Made by a program: the position numbers and the translations under genes
Shown here: piece after piece, positions 54,982 to 63,195 of the stretch
How positions within the stretch are numbered: position 1 is the stretch's first letter
Layout of the letters: each line of letters starts with the position of its first letter
From: RUG191 sp045642225
Lineage (GTDB): Bacteria; Bacillota; Clostridia; Lachnospirales; Lachnospiraceae
Direction: 5' to 3'
NCBI GenBank assembly: GCA_045642225.1
Contig: JAZUIN010000079.1
Coordinates: forward strand, 54,338 to 118,337
DNA: 64,000 nt
The notes under the pieces: generated by a model
What the model was told of the DNA's origin: nothing
Seen by the model: only the letters and a program-made list of their open reading frames with translations
The model's database searches: none

Positions 54982-55845
54982 CTAAACTGACCTTCCAATT
55001 TTTGAACCACATTCAACCTTTGTCTCAATGTTTAGACTCGAATATCTTGCTATATCTTCATCTAGTACAATCGAATCCTTTTCAAAAAGCATAACTATTG
55101 TCGAGCCACCAAACTCAAAATATCCTTTTTCTTCACCTCTTTTGACGTTACTGATTGCATGATGATTAGTGATTTTGCCAACCATCAAAGCTCCCACTTC
55201 CATCTGAATCACTTTACCGAAGTTTTCCGTTTTAATTAACGTATATTCTCTATGATTCTCTTTATATATCGGAAATTTATCATTCGCAATAGGATTTACC
55301 GTATGATAAACACCAGGAATACTTCTATTTCGACTCTTTAATCCATTATCTATGTAAATATATCTATGATAATCATCTACTGTAAGTCTAAACACTAATG
55401 CTTTACCACCTTGATATTGCTTAGCTAGCTTGCTATCTCTAAGCAAAGAGTTAAGTGTATAGCTTGTACCCTTTATCATAAACTCACTATCTTCATCTAT
55501 GTCGTATGCAGTCAACTTACTATCACACGGACTAATCAATGCATTCGGCTCCATACAAATATTTCTTGCACCCGGCTTCAGCTTGCGTGTAAAGAAATCA
55601 TTATAACTTGTATACTTCTTTTCTTCGTACTGAGACATGTCAATATTATTATTTTCTATAAACGAATCAATCATAAATGTAGAGAACTTCGTATTAAGGA
55701 AGAATCCTCCTAGATTCGATACAAATGGTTTAATTAAAAACTTGAGAAAAAAGCAACCAACTACAGACGAATATAATTTCTCTAAAAATTTGTCCTGTGC
55801 ATCTATTTTCCCTACAATTTTGCCATTTCTTAAAGCATACTTCAT
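54982..55845 (-). CDS. psd: Phosphatidylserine decarboxylase
   Basis: Converts phosphatidylserine to phosphatidylethanolamine. The proenzyme self-cleaves at the GGST site near the C-terminus (EFGGSTIVMLF; the family usually shows LGST), forming the pyruvoyl group. VDDYHRYIY and the HREYTLI strand with ALMVGKI are also conserved. It has 287 residues from ATG 55845 (GAGAGG upstream); a TTG at 55878 is less likely. pssA is directly upstream. Confidence 0.93.
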   Translation of the reverse strand: MKYALRNGKIVGKIDAQDKFLEKLYSSVVGCFFLKFLIKPFVSNLGGFFLNTKFSTFMIDSFIENNNIDMSQYEEKKYTSYNDFFTRKLKPGARNICMEPNALISPCDSKLTAYDIDEDSEFMIKGTSYTLNSLLRDSKLAKQYQGGKALVFRLTVDDYHRYIYIDNGLKSRNRSIPGVYHTVNPIANDKFPIYKENHREYTLIKTENFGKVIQMEVGALMVGKITNHHAISNVKRGEEKGYFEFGGSTIVMLFEKDSIVLDEDIARYSSLNIETKVECGSKIGRSV

Positions 55846-55888
55846 ATATAACCTCTCATCAAATACATTGTAAATCAAGTAAGAACAA

Positions 55889-56569
55889 TTATATTACTCT
55901 TCCAAACCCTTCAAAATTACCTATCTTTTGTGGAATAATAATACCTTTTTGAATCAATACCAAAATAATAATCAAAAAGATTATAAAAATAACACAGAAG
56001 CATAACACCAATAAAGTCTTTGGCTTAGGAATCTTTATATCAATAATAAATGCTAATGCAAAGACAAGCATTGTACAATTAAGGATAATGTAAAATACCA
56101 TTGGTGATGTCAAAATTCCAACAACATATGCAAGTGGTAATCCAACAGAAATTGTTGTAATTGGAACACCGTGGAATATCTTCTGTGATTCTGGATGCTC
56201 AGTTTGTCTTCTCTCTTCCATTACATTAAAATACGCAAGACGTATTACTGAACAAACCATATAAAAACATAAAATAATAACGCCAATAATTCTATTCATT
56301 CCCAAATTATACGCAAGCATTACTGGAAATGCGCCAAAACACACAACATCACACAAAGAATCTAATTGTATACCAAACTCTTTCTCATCTTTGGTTCTAT
56401 CTTTCTTAGTTCTAGCAATTTTGCCATCTAAACCATCACATAGACCACAGAAAGCCAAGCAAATTATTCCAACAGTAAAATTACCATTAAATACCTCAAT
56501 CATACCTACAACTGCTGAAACAATACTTAAATAAGATACAACAACAGTATAATCATAAAATCCTATCAT
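55889..56569 (-). CDS. pssA: CDP-diacylglycerol-serine O-phosphatidyltransferase
   Basis: Membrane CDP-alcohol phosphotransferase making phosphatidylserine, the substrate for Psd. The diagnostic motif, DG-x2-(A)R then G-x3-D-x3-D, is visible in CDGLDGKIARTKK and FGIQLDSLCD (about residues 45-85; the spacing insertion is seen in Firmicutes PssA). Several hydrophobic helices follow. It has 226 residues. The ATG overlaps the stop of the flippase-like gene (TAATG). Confidence 0.93.
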   Translation of the reverse strand: MIGFYDYTVVVSYLSIVSAVVGMIEVFNGNFTVGIICLAFCGLCDGLDGKIARTKKDRTKDEKEFGIQLDSLCDVVCFGAFPVMLAYNLGMNRIIGVIILCFYMVCSVIRLAYFNVMEERRQTEHPESQKIFHGVPITTISVGLPLAYVVGILTSPMVFYIILNCTMLVFALAFIIDIKIPKPKTLLVLCFCVIFIIFLIIILVLIQKGIIIPQKIGNFEGFGRVI

Positions 56570-57654
56570 TACTTTTCTACTCCCTCTTCTTTTTTGTTAA
56601 ATATAAATATAAATGCAATAATAGTCATAACTGCACTTAATAACAATTGAACATAATAACTAAAGCCTCTACTTACAATAAGCGCTGGAACAACTAGATT
56701 ATCACCAAATACTGGTCTGAATATTGCCGCAAATAGATATTCTGTAATACCCATTCCTCCTGGAAGTGGCAACATATCTGCACCAAGCGAAATAAAACTT
56801 TGTAACACCAAAGTATCTATTGCTGGGAAACCTTTCAAATGGAAAGAGTAATAAACAATAGGTGTTATTGCGAATAAGAACACACGTTGAACAACAGTAA
56901 TTAAAAATGCAATTATTATCTCTTTAATATGAGTTCTAAAGAATTCAGAAGCATCCTTATACTTTGTTGTTAAGTCATCTCCTAATCTTCTCCACTTCTC
57001 TTCATTTTTCTTAAAGAATCTAAACTTGCAAAGAATATTAATAACAAAATCAACTATCCATTTCGCAATCTTAGGCCAGAAAACAATTACTGCCATAGCA
57101 ATAATAGTTACAACATTTAAAAACATTCCTAGCCAGATCCAAAACATAACCGGATCTAATGCATTCATAATTCTAGTTGGCCTAACAATCAATGTAATCA
57201 CCGCAAATAAAACTAGAACCATTTTATATGTAATTGTTATCAACATAAGTATTAATGTCGATTGTGCAAGTGGCAATTTATCCTTCTTCATAAATACAAG
57301 CTGAACCGGCTGACCACCTGCAGCACCTGGTGTAATACAGCTAAAGAAGAAACCAATAAACGAGTATAAATAACATCTAGTAAGTCTCGTCTTAATTCCC
57401 AAAACACCAAATAAATATTTAAGTACGATTGACTCAAATAAAATAAAAAGTAAAACACAAAGAATGCATGGAACAACAAGTATCATAAGATCACATTTCT
57501 GAAGTTCTCTCAAAACAGCATTCAAATCTTGTCCACGAAAAACTCCATAAATCGTAAGACCTAGGACTAAAACGAAGAACAATCCATTAAAAATATTCTT
57601 AACCCATTTTTTCTTCTTGGGTTCTTCCGTCATCACTTCTTGATTCTCACTCAT
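56569..57654 (-). CDS. YbhN/UPF0104 flippase-like membrane protein
   Basis: 361 residues, about eight transmembrane helices, with the family stretches SFIGFFFSCITPGAAGGQPVQLVF and LPLPGGMGITEYLFAAIF. Related to the N-terminal flippase domain of MprF (lysylphosphatidylglycerol synthases), but the synthase domain is absent. Next to pssA and psd, it may move or translocate aminophospholipids; this is inferred from context. AGGAG precedes the ATG. Confidence 0.88.
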   Translation of the reverse strand: MSENQEVMTEEPKKKKWVKNIFNGLFFVLVLGLTIYGVFRGQDLNAVLRELQKCDLMILVVPCILCVLLFILFESIVLKYLFGVLGIKTRLTRCYLYSFIGFFFSCITPGAAGGQPVQLVFMKKDKLPLAQSTLILMLITITYKMVLVLFAVITLIVRPTRIMNALDPVMFWIWLGMFLNVVTIIAMAVIVFWPKIAKWIVDFVINILCKFRFFKKNEEKWRRLGDDLTTKYKDASEFFRTHIKEIIIAFLITVVQRVFLFAITPIVYYSFHLKGFPAIDTLVLQSFISLGADMLPLPGGMGITEYLFAAIFRPVFGDNLVVPALIVSRGFSYYVQLLLSAVMTIIAFIFIFNKKEEGVEK

Positions 57655-57668
57655 AAAAAACTCCTAAT

Positions 57669-58244
57669 TTATTTCTTAATCGAATATCCAAATTTACCTT
57701 GCTTATCTCCCAATCCAAAATATTCACCATGAGAGTAAGTTAAAAGTCTAGCATTTTCCAACTGAAATCTGCCTTTATCATCCATCAAATCATTTGCCGC
57801 ATGTACAGCTAAAACATTTGCAATAAACATATGATGACTGCCTAATTCTTCTATCTTGACCAATTCACATTCAATATTAACTGGGCTATCCTTGAGCATT
57901 GGGCAATCTATCTTAGTTGCTTCAATTGTCTCTAAATTACAATCCTTAAACTTGTTAGTATCTCTACCAGAGGTAACACCACAATAATCAGTTGCTTTGA
58001 CTAATTCCTCTGTAGTCAAATTAATCACAAAAGACTTACTCTCTTTGATTAAATCATAGGAATAACGTTCTGGTCTAACTGATATATAAACCATTGCTGG
58101 ATTTGTACATATAGTTCCTGTCCAAGCAACTGTAAAAACATTATCAATTCCAGCGTTTCTACAAGTAACTAAAACTGCTGGCAACGGATATAACATATTA
58201 CCTGGTTTCCATATTTGTTTTTCCGAAAAATTATGGGTTTCCAT
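57669..58244 (-). CDS. Flavin reductase-like FMN-binding protein
   Basis: 191 residues with the flavin-reductase-like domain: TVAWTGTICTNPAMVYISVRPERYS forms the FMN-binding beta-barrel, and KSFVINLTTEELVKATDYCG is typical. It probably reduces FMN or uses it for a small redox step; the partner is unknown. AGGAG lies upstream of the ATG. It starts a transcript running towards pssA-psd. Confidence 0.88.
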   Translation of the reverse strand: METHNFSEKQIWKPGNMLYPLPAVLVTCRNAGIDNVFTVAWTGTICTNPAMVYISVRPERYSYDLIKESKSFVINLTTEELVKATDYCGVTSGRDTNKFKDCNLETIEATKIDCPMLKDSPVNIECELVKIEELGSHHMFIANVLAVHAANDLMDDKGRFQLENARLLTYSHGEYFGLGDKQGKFGYSIKK

Positions 58245-58397
58245 ACAAAACTCCTAATTATACATACTAACTACCATATCATATCATATTCATAGAATAA
58301 ATGTAACTATAAATAGCAAAATTAACACTCTAAATAAAAATCACACTAAAAACTCTTAATAATATGTAAAAAACAATAAAAACTAACAATCATACAC
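58245..58397. other. Divergent intergenic region
   Basis: AT-rich spacer between the minus-strand flavin reductase gene and the plus-strand chemoreceptor. Apart from the receptor promoter at its right edge, no clear structure or minus-strand promoter was recognised. Confidence 0.5.
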
Positions 58398-58426
58398 TTG
58401 ATTTTTACCTATTATAAAGGTAGAAT
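58398..58426 (+). promoter_or_regulatory. Promoter of the chemoreceptor
   Basis: TTGATT, 17-base spacer, TAGAAT on the plus strand. The spacer contains an ACCT...AGGT inverted repeat. The predicted 5' leader is about 35 bases. No clear sigma-D (flagellar) consensus is present. Confidence 0.75.
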
Positions 58427-58467
58427 TTTTATATGTAGATTTTTATGCAGGAGGTTTTCACAAAAAA

Positions 58468-60060
58468 ATGAAAAAAACATCAGAATTACAAGTAAGAAAT
58501 AACAAAGCACTTCTATGCTATACAGTAGTTGCTGTAATATTATTAGTTGCTTATGTTTTAGAAATCGTCAAGGGTGCACGTTCCATCGTATATTTTGGAA
58601 TACTTGCAGCAACAATAGTGATACCATTCATCCTATGTTTCTTGATGTACAAGAAAAATCCACATGGTAATACAATGAGACTCGTATTAACCATCGGATA
58701 TTTCATTATGTATGGATATGTATTATTTACAAACAACAACAACTTAGTATTTACATACATCATACCACTTATGGTAATATCAACATTTTACTCAGAGAGA
58801 AAATTCACTCTTACCATAAGTATAATAGCCATAGCGATGAATATCGGATATATGGTTATGTGTCTTGTGTTACACCTTGGAACTGAGATTTCCGTATTCG
58901 AAATACAAATTGCTGTTCTTGGTATACTTGCATTCTTCTTAACACAATCATCAATCATTACCGAAACACTTAACAAGCAAAAGGTTGATGTTATAGAAGA
59001 AAATGCTGCTAAGCAGAAATCACTTCTTGATAAGATCTTGAATGCAACAAACAACATTTCAAATCGTGTTAGTGAAGTAAATACTGAATCAGAAAAAATG
59101 TCTTCACAGAGTGAAGAAACACAAAATGCAATTGATCAAATCGTATCTGGTTCAACTGAACTTGCTGAAAACATTCAAGAACAATTAGAAATGACAGCTA
59201 ACATCAATACATTAATCCAAGAAATGGAATCTGATGTAGAGTCAACTCAAGAGAATTTCGATGTATCACTTGAGAACATTGAACAAGGTAACGAAAACAT
59301 GAAGCATCTTGAAGGTGCTACAGTTCTTTCAGAAGATGCATGTAAGACTGTTACTGAAGCTATGAATAACTTAGTTAGAGAAATCAGCAATACAAAGCAA
59401 GCACTAGAATTGATTAACAGTATCACAAGCCAAACTTCTCTTCTATCTCTTAACGCTTCCATCGAAGCTGCTCGTGCAGGTGAAGCAGGTAGAGGTTTCG
59501 CAGTTGTTGCTAGTGAGATTCAATCACTTGCTGTAGAAACAACTAATGCAACAAAAGAAATCGAAGAAGTATTTGGTATGCTTGAGAACCAGAGTAACAT
59601 TGCTAAGCAAAGCATCCAAGAACTTGAAGAAGCTAATGATAAGCAAAAAGAAATTCTTGCTCTCACATCACAAAACTTTGAAAATATTAGAACAAATATG
59701 GAAAGCATGTCAGAAAACATCAGCAAGCAATCTGATGAAATCAAAGCTATTTCAGATTCCAACTCTAATATTGGAAGCAAGATTTCAGACTTAAGTGCGT
59801 TCTCACAAGAGCTTCTAGCAAATACAGAAAGTACAAAGCACCTTACAGATTCAACTATTACAAGTATAAATACTGTTTCTTCTTCTGTTGAAGATATTAT
59901 GAGTGACATTTCAGAATTAAATAATACAACTTCAAATCATCAAAAAGAAAACGATGAAAATCAAGAAACTGAAGATGATGCACAAGTAGAAGAAACTGTT
60001 GAAGCTGAAGAAGTTGAACCTGAAGTTACTGAAGAACCTACAACTGATTCTGAACAATAA
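58468..60060 (+). CDS. Methyl-accepting chemotaxis protein
   Basis: 530 residues. The first ~165 contain about six hydrophobic helices with no large outside domain and no HAMP, so it senses something within or near the membrane. A long helical signalling domain follows; its tip TSQTSLLSLNASIEAARAGE and GRGFAVVASEI (about 320-350) contacts CheA/CheW. The last ~35 residues are very acidic (ETEDDAQVEETVEAEEVEPE). AGGAGG precedes the ATG. It is the only plus-strand gene of size in the window, with its own promoter and terminator. Confidence 0.94.
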   Translation: MKKTSELQVRNNKALLCYTVVAVILLVAYVLEIVKGARSIVYFGILAATIVIPFILCFLMYKKNPHGNTMRLVLTIGYFIMYGYVLFTNNNNLVFTYIIPLMVISTFYSERKFTLTISIIAIAMNIGYMVMCLVLHLGTEISVFEIQIAVLGILAFFLTQSSIITETLNKQKVDVIEENAAKQKSLLDKILNATNNISNRVSEVNTESEKMSSQSEETQNAIDQIVSGSTELAENIQEQLEMTANINTLIQEMESDVESTQENFDVSLENIEQGNENMKHLEGATVLSEDACKTVTEAMNNLVREISNTKQALELINSITSQTSLLSLNASIEAARAGEAGRGFAVVASEIQSLAVETTNATKEIEEVFGMLENQSNIAKQSIQELEEANDKQKEILALTSQNFENIRTNMESMSENISKQSDEIKAISDSNSNIGSKISDLSAFSQELLANTESTKHLTDSTITSINTVSSSVEDIMSDISELNNTTSNHQKENDENQETEDDAQVEETVEAEEVEPEVTEEPTTDSEQ

Positions 60061-60086
60061 AAACATAACTGCATATTTAATATATT

Positions 60087-60118
60087 CACCCTAGAAATTT
60101 TTTTCTAGGGTGTTTTTT
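60087..60118 (+). terminator. Chemoreceptor terminator
   Basis: 11-bp stem CACCCTAGAAA/TTTCTAGGGTG with a 4-base loop and six Ts, 27 bases after the stop. Confidence 0.92.
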
Positions 60119-60125
60119 ATCCATA

Positions 60126-60156
60126 CAAAAAGCGATATATCATATGATACATCGCT
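60126..60156 (-). terminator. Terminator of the 105-residue hypothetical gene
   Basis: Near-perfect 12-bp hairpin (AGCGAT outer arm, one A-C mismatch) followed by TTTTT on the minus strand. It faces the chemoreceptor terminator, insulating the two convergent genes. Confidence 0.8.
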
Positions 60157-60234
60157 CAAATTATAACCATAATATACTAACGCCAATCTAACATTAGTTT
60201 TAGTTAAAACTATTTTGTTAAGAATTGAATATTA

Positions 60235-60552
60235 TTAAAGCTTTATCGTCTCATCAACAACAACGTAACTACCATCATTAATTTCATTTAAACGTGATAT
60301 AATCTTTTGAACTAACGATAATAATTTATCTTTCCTCTTTTCAAATGCCATTTGATCAAAGTAAACATTTCCCTTATCATCAAATGAATAAAGTGATGAA
60401 TATTCTCTAGATGCTTCTTCATCTAATTCTTCTAATTTATCATCGTTGTCAATAACTTCTACGCCTGTTGTCCATTTACCAGTAACGAGATCTATATTCT
60501 CTTTCCAAATCGGGCCATGAGAAAAATCAAATTTAATAATTATCTTCTTCAT
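60235..60552 (-). CDS. Small hypothetical protein
   Basis: 105 residues, acidic, soluble. It starts MKKIIIKFDFSHGPIWKENID, contains EEASREYSSLYSFDDKGNVYFD, and ends in an amphipathic helix (KDKLLSLVQKIISRL). No family is recognised. AAAGGAG precedes the ATG. It has a strong promoter 165 bases upstream and a long hairpin-rich leader, which suggests tight regulation of a small product. Confidence 0.75.
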   Translation of the reverse strand: MKKIIIKFDFSHGPIWKENIDLVTGKWTTGVEVIDNDDKLEELDEEASREYSSLYSFDDKGNVYFDQMAFEKRKDKLLSLVQKIISRLNEINDGSYVVVDETIKL

Positions 60553-60716
60553 AATAATCTCCTTTTTAATTAGGTTTGGGAGTAGGATATGAAGTATCTC
60601 CCTATCATATAAAACCTCACTTTCTCTATCAACTTTTTAACCAGAGAAAGCAAATGCCTCCCTAGTCAAAAAGATTAGGGAACATCCTTAAAATCAAATA
60701 CTTATATTCGAATTTA
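60553..60716 (-). promoter_or_regulatory. Hairpin-rich leader of the small hypothetical gene
   Basis: On the minus strand the leader contains TCCCTA/TAGGGA (60659-60681) and CTTTCTCT/AGAGAAAG (60620-60650) stems. TAGGGAG occurs twice. Neither hairpin has a proper terminator T-run. No known riboswitch was recognised; an attenuator or protein-binding leader is possible. Confidence 0.45.
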
Positions 60717-60745
60717 ATTATATTATCGAATATTTGCATCGTCAA
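60717..60745 (-). promoter_or_regulatory. Promoter within an inverted repeat
   Basis: TTGACG, 17-base spacer, TATAAT on the minus strand. The -10 is framed by the inverted repeat TATTCGA (60705-60711) and TCGAATA (60726-60732). A further palindrome, TCTTAT-CGA-ATAAGA, lies at 60789-60803. This looks like an operator-controlled promoter. Confidence 0.7.
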
Positions 60746-60949
60746 TAGTTAGGATGTCAACTTTAATTATTCTTGGAGTAATATAGATTCTTATCGAATA
60801 AGATTTTTAATATACCACGAAAAAAAGCTATGCTAGAACAGCATGAATATAATATACATCAATTAAATACGAACAGTCAACGAACAAATTATTAAAAATT
60901 TATTAACAAAATCAATTAAAAAGGCAATCAAAAGTTCTGTATTATTGAC

Positions 60950-61036
60950 TTGATTGCAGTGCTTAGTCTCTGCTTAACCTCTTTCGGTCTTGGCTATGCA
61001 ATTGGTTCTAATAGCAACAAGACCACAAAAAAATAA
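60950..61036 (+). CDS. Candidate type I toxin peptide (holin-like)
   Basis: A tiny plus-strand frame of 28-31 codons ends at 61036. It encodes one hydrophobic helix (IAVLSLCLTSFGLGYAIG) and a Lys-rich tail (NSNKTTKK). This layout matches small membrane toxins of the Fst/TxpA/holin-like type I class. Downstream, the stop runs straight into a GC-rich two-way terminator. No ATG or good ribosome site is present: ATT (60941), TTG (60950) or GTG (60959) would have to be used. The locus may therefore be decayed, or expressed from a non-standard start. Confidence 0.55.
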   Translation: MIAVLSLCLTSFGLGYAIGSNSNKTTKK

Positions 61037-61118
61037 CCGCCTTGGTCTGGCAAACTAGGCGATTATTTTTATCCCTTATTTGATCAGGCGACCGTCATCG
61101 CGGCAGCACCTTTTTTGT
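61030..61118 (-). ncRNA. Candidate antisense antitoxin RNA
   Basis: Minus-strand transcript expected from the TTGACA-N17-TAGTAT promoter, about 90 bases long, starting near 61118 and ending at the shared terminator. It would be fully complementary to the 3' end of the toxin mRNA, including the stop codon, and can fold an imperfect hairpin (CCG-CGATGA-CGG core). This arrangement equals that of txpA/ratA-like type I systems. Confidence 0.6.
61032..61070. terminator. Bidirectional terminator of toxin and antisense RNA
   Basis: Stem AATAACCGCC/GGCGATTATT around a 16-base loop, with T-runs on both strands (TTTTT to the right, TTTTTTT to the left on the minus strand). Confidence 0.85.
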
Positions 61119-61124
61119 ACTTAT

Positions 61125-61153
61125 ATACTAACACTATCTATATGAAGTGTCAA
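61125..61153 (-). promoter_or_regulatory. Antisense RNA promoter
   Basis: Consensus -35 TTGACA, exactly 17 bases, then TAGTAT on the minus strand. The strongest promoter in this region, as expected for an antitoxin RNA. Confidence 0.85.
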
Positions 61154-61154
61154 A

Positions 61155-61217
61155 CATAATGCAGGGAGTCTCCCCGCTTAATTAGGTTGGACCTGGGTCT
61201 TTCGACCAGCCCAAAGC
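61155..61217 (-). ncRNA. Structured RNA segment with GAAA tetraloop hairpin
   Basis: Read on the minus strand: a hairpin with GGTC-GAAA-GACC core extended to TTGG...CCAA (61185-61215), followed by a 7-bp hairpin (61161-61177, GCGGGGA...TCCCTGC with a 3-base loop). GC-rich against an AT-rich background. There is no T-run, so the RNA would continue into the antisense promoter region and end at the shared terminator. Its identity is unknown. Confidence 0.5.
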
Positions 61218-61218
61218 T

Positions 61219-61247
61219 ATAATAGCACAATTACTTATGTAATACAA
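61219..61247 (-). promoter_or_regulatory. Second minus-strand promoter upstream of the structured RNA
   Basis: TTGTAT, 17-base spacer, TATTAT on the minus strand, lying just after the stop codon of the 647-residue protein gene. The start would be at about 61211, right before the tetraloop hairpin. Confidence 0.55.
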
Positions 61248-61251
61248 TCAG

Positions 61252-63192
61252 CTAGGCGGCTGTTGCTTTATGAATACCACTTCCATCCCTTACGTACTTA
61301 ACGCCATTAACAGTGAAATCCTTAGATGTATCAATACCAAAATATCCTAAAACTTTTTCTACGTCTTCGTTCCACTGTGTAATCTGCCTTGAATCTGTTC
61401 CAACATGCAGTAACTGTCCACTAGCATTTCTAAGAAGAGTCACTAATGCTCCAGCCATGTCTGATGCATCCTGACTTTCTTTCTGATTATTCCAATTCGT
61501 TACACCCTGCACCTCTACTCCATACTCTTTTACAACGAGAGTAAATCCTCCAGGAACTTTCACATTTGCCCCAAGAGCTATATCAATTGAATTACTAGCT
61601 TTATTAATTTGTGTGTGGCCTGCAAGTTGCATTGGCTGTTTCAAAACAGCTGCAATATCGTCTACAGGCTTGAGTTGTGATGAATATTTTTGCGCTAACT
61701 CCTTATTGATATGCATATTGCTCTCATCTCCAACAAGGATATTTGATATCTCTTCTAAGTTCTCAATAAACTTCTTATAGAACTCTTTTTCCTGCTCAAT
61801 ATACTCTCTCGCATTTTCACCACGCTCACTGATTGGTGTTAATGGATTTTCAAGATCATATAGAAGTTCTTTAGCCGCTTGCATAGCAGATGCTACTGAA
61901 CTACCAAACACATTCTGATAATCCTCAACACCATTTTCTCTATTAATCACCTGACGAATTAAAAGCTGAGAAATATGGTTCATCTTGCCACCTTCAAGAT
62001 AACCTGTTTCCTTAGCAGCCTCCATCCAAGCTTCTTTTACAATAGCTGGCGCATTAGGTGCAGCTTTATCAAATACCTCTCCATGTGCTGAAATCACATC
62101 ATTTGCAGACATATTATTTCTTAAGAAATCTTCCCAGAAATTCTTTGAACCACTAAAGATTAAATTGGCATCTTTATCGAAGAAATTGAGAAGTTCCTGC
62201 ACGCGCTTTGCATCATCAGGGTTCGAATACTTAATCTCCCAACTATCAATTATCATACCATTCTGGCATTTATTGCTTACAATTCCGTTCTCTGTAAATG
62301 CTGTAATGGTCCAAACTTTTTCCTTATTTTCATTTTCTTTTACTGAAGTGCATTCTGTAACTGCACCATTTTGGGTAATACCAACTGTCGTATTATCTGT
62401 TAGCTGAACTTCTTGTAATTTACTAATTTCATTTTCAGTAACAGATTTGTCATGTAGAGAATTTGTATTTTCCGAACTCAATAGTGACAATTCCTCTACG
62501 GAACCCACTTCATAATCGTCAGTCATCTTTGCATCAATGGATTCAGCTTTTGACTCAAACTTGCTTCGACTTTCATCATACATATTAAAAAAAATATCAG
62601 CAGCCTCACTCTTAATATCCTCAACTAATCTTACAGTTCTCTGATAATATTCTCCGGAATTCCACATACATTTAACTTCATCTTCTGTAGAATACGGATA
62701 ATTAGACTGGGCAACTCCTCTCTGTGGCTGTCCATTATTATCTTCAATCGTAACGCTTACATACTGATAACCGTCTTTTAACGCATCAGATTCAAATTCA
62801 GAATATCTTCTTTTTGAATCCTCAATCATTCCTTTAATTCTCTGCTCATACTGTGGATCAGACTGCATTCTTTTTATAACCGCTATATCTATACTGATAC
62901 TGCAATTACCTTTACCTCCAAAGTTATTACCAACCTGATTCATGCTTCCGTTGTATCCCAATGTCAATTTATCAGGATTCTTAAAAGCTTCCGACATATC
63001 ATCTAAACGAAATGTTACATCCGAATATTCAGAACATAATTTTTTATAATATGTTAATGGATCCATCTCGCTATTCGCTGTTATCTCACTCGTAGATAAA
63101 CAATCTGAAGAATTAGAACTATTCACTTTGTTCTGTGTAACAGTACAATATCCATAAGAACTAATTTCACTTCCTACTGCATCAATCCCCAT
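61252..63192 (-). CDS. Uncharacterised large protein with WEIK module
   Basis: About 646 residues, without signal peptide or membrane helix. The N-terminal part (about 1-75) shows DPLTYYKKLCSEYSDVTFRLDD; the middle contains a module (about 298-365) with SWEIKYSNPDDAKRVQELLNF and KNFWEDFLRNNM, which also occurs in the neighbouring 208-residue protein. The C-terminal half is helical, with NISNIL-type loops and a VPGGFTLVVKEYGVEVQGV segment. The family is not recognised with certainty. GGAG with 5-base spacing selects the second of two ATGs (63192). Confidence 0.75.
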   Translation of the reverse strand: MGIDAVGSEISSYGYCTVTQNKVNSSNSSDCLSTSEITANSEMDPLTYYKKLCSEYSDVTFRLDDMSEAFKNPDKLTLGYNGSMNQVGNNFGGKGNCSISIDIAVIKRMQSDPQYEQRIKGMIEDSKRRYSEFESDALKDGYQYVSVTIEDNNGQPQRGVAQSNYPYSTEDEVKCMWNSGEYYQRTVRLVEDIKSEAADIFFNMYDESRSKFESKAESIDAKMTDDYEVGSVEELSLLSSENTNSLHDKSVTENEISKLQEVQLTDNTTVGITQNGAVTECTSVKENENKEKVWTITAFTENGIVSNKCQNGMIIDSWEIKYSNPDDAKRVQELLNFFDKDANLIFSGSKNFWEDFLRNNMSANDVISAHGEVFDKAAPNAPAIVKEAWMEAAKETGYLEGGKMNHISQLLIRQVINRENGVEDYQNVFGSSVASAMQAAKELLYDLENPLTPISERGENAREYIEQEKEFYKKFIENLEEISNILVGDESNMHINKELAQKYSSQLKPVDDIAAVLKQPMQLAGHTQINKASNSIDIALGANVKVPGGFTLVVKEYGVEVQGVTNWNNQKESQDASDMAGALVTLLRNASGQLLHVGTDSRQITQWNEDVEKVLGYFGIDTSKDFTVNGVKYVRDGSGIHKATAA

Positions 63193-63195
63193 CAT

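Noticed and set aside
60846..60851. TATAAT as -10 of a toxin promoter
   Set aside because: No TTGACA-like -35 at 16-18 bases upstream; the position is also about 100 bases from the toxin frame. Kept only as a weak possibility.
60890..60915. LexA-type SOS box from repeated CGAACA words
   Set aside because: The two CGAACA copies are direct repeats, not the inverted CGAAC-N4-GTTCG arrangement needed for LexA.
61187..61223. Plus-strand promoter TTGGAC...TATAAT
   Set aside because: The spacer is 25 bases, far from the 16-18 needed; the TATAAT is the complement of the minus-strand -10 region.
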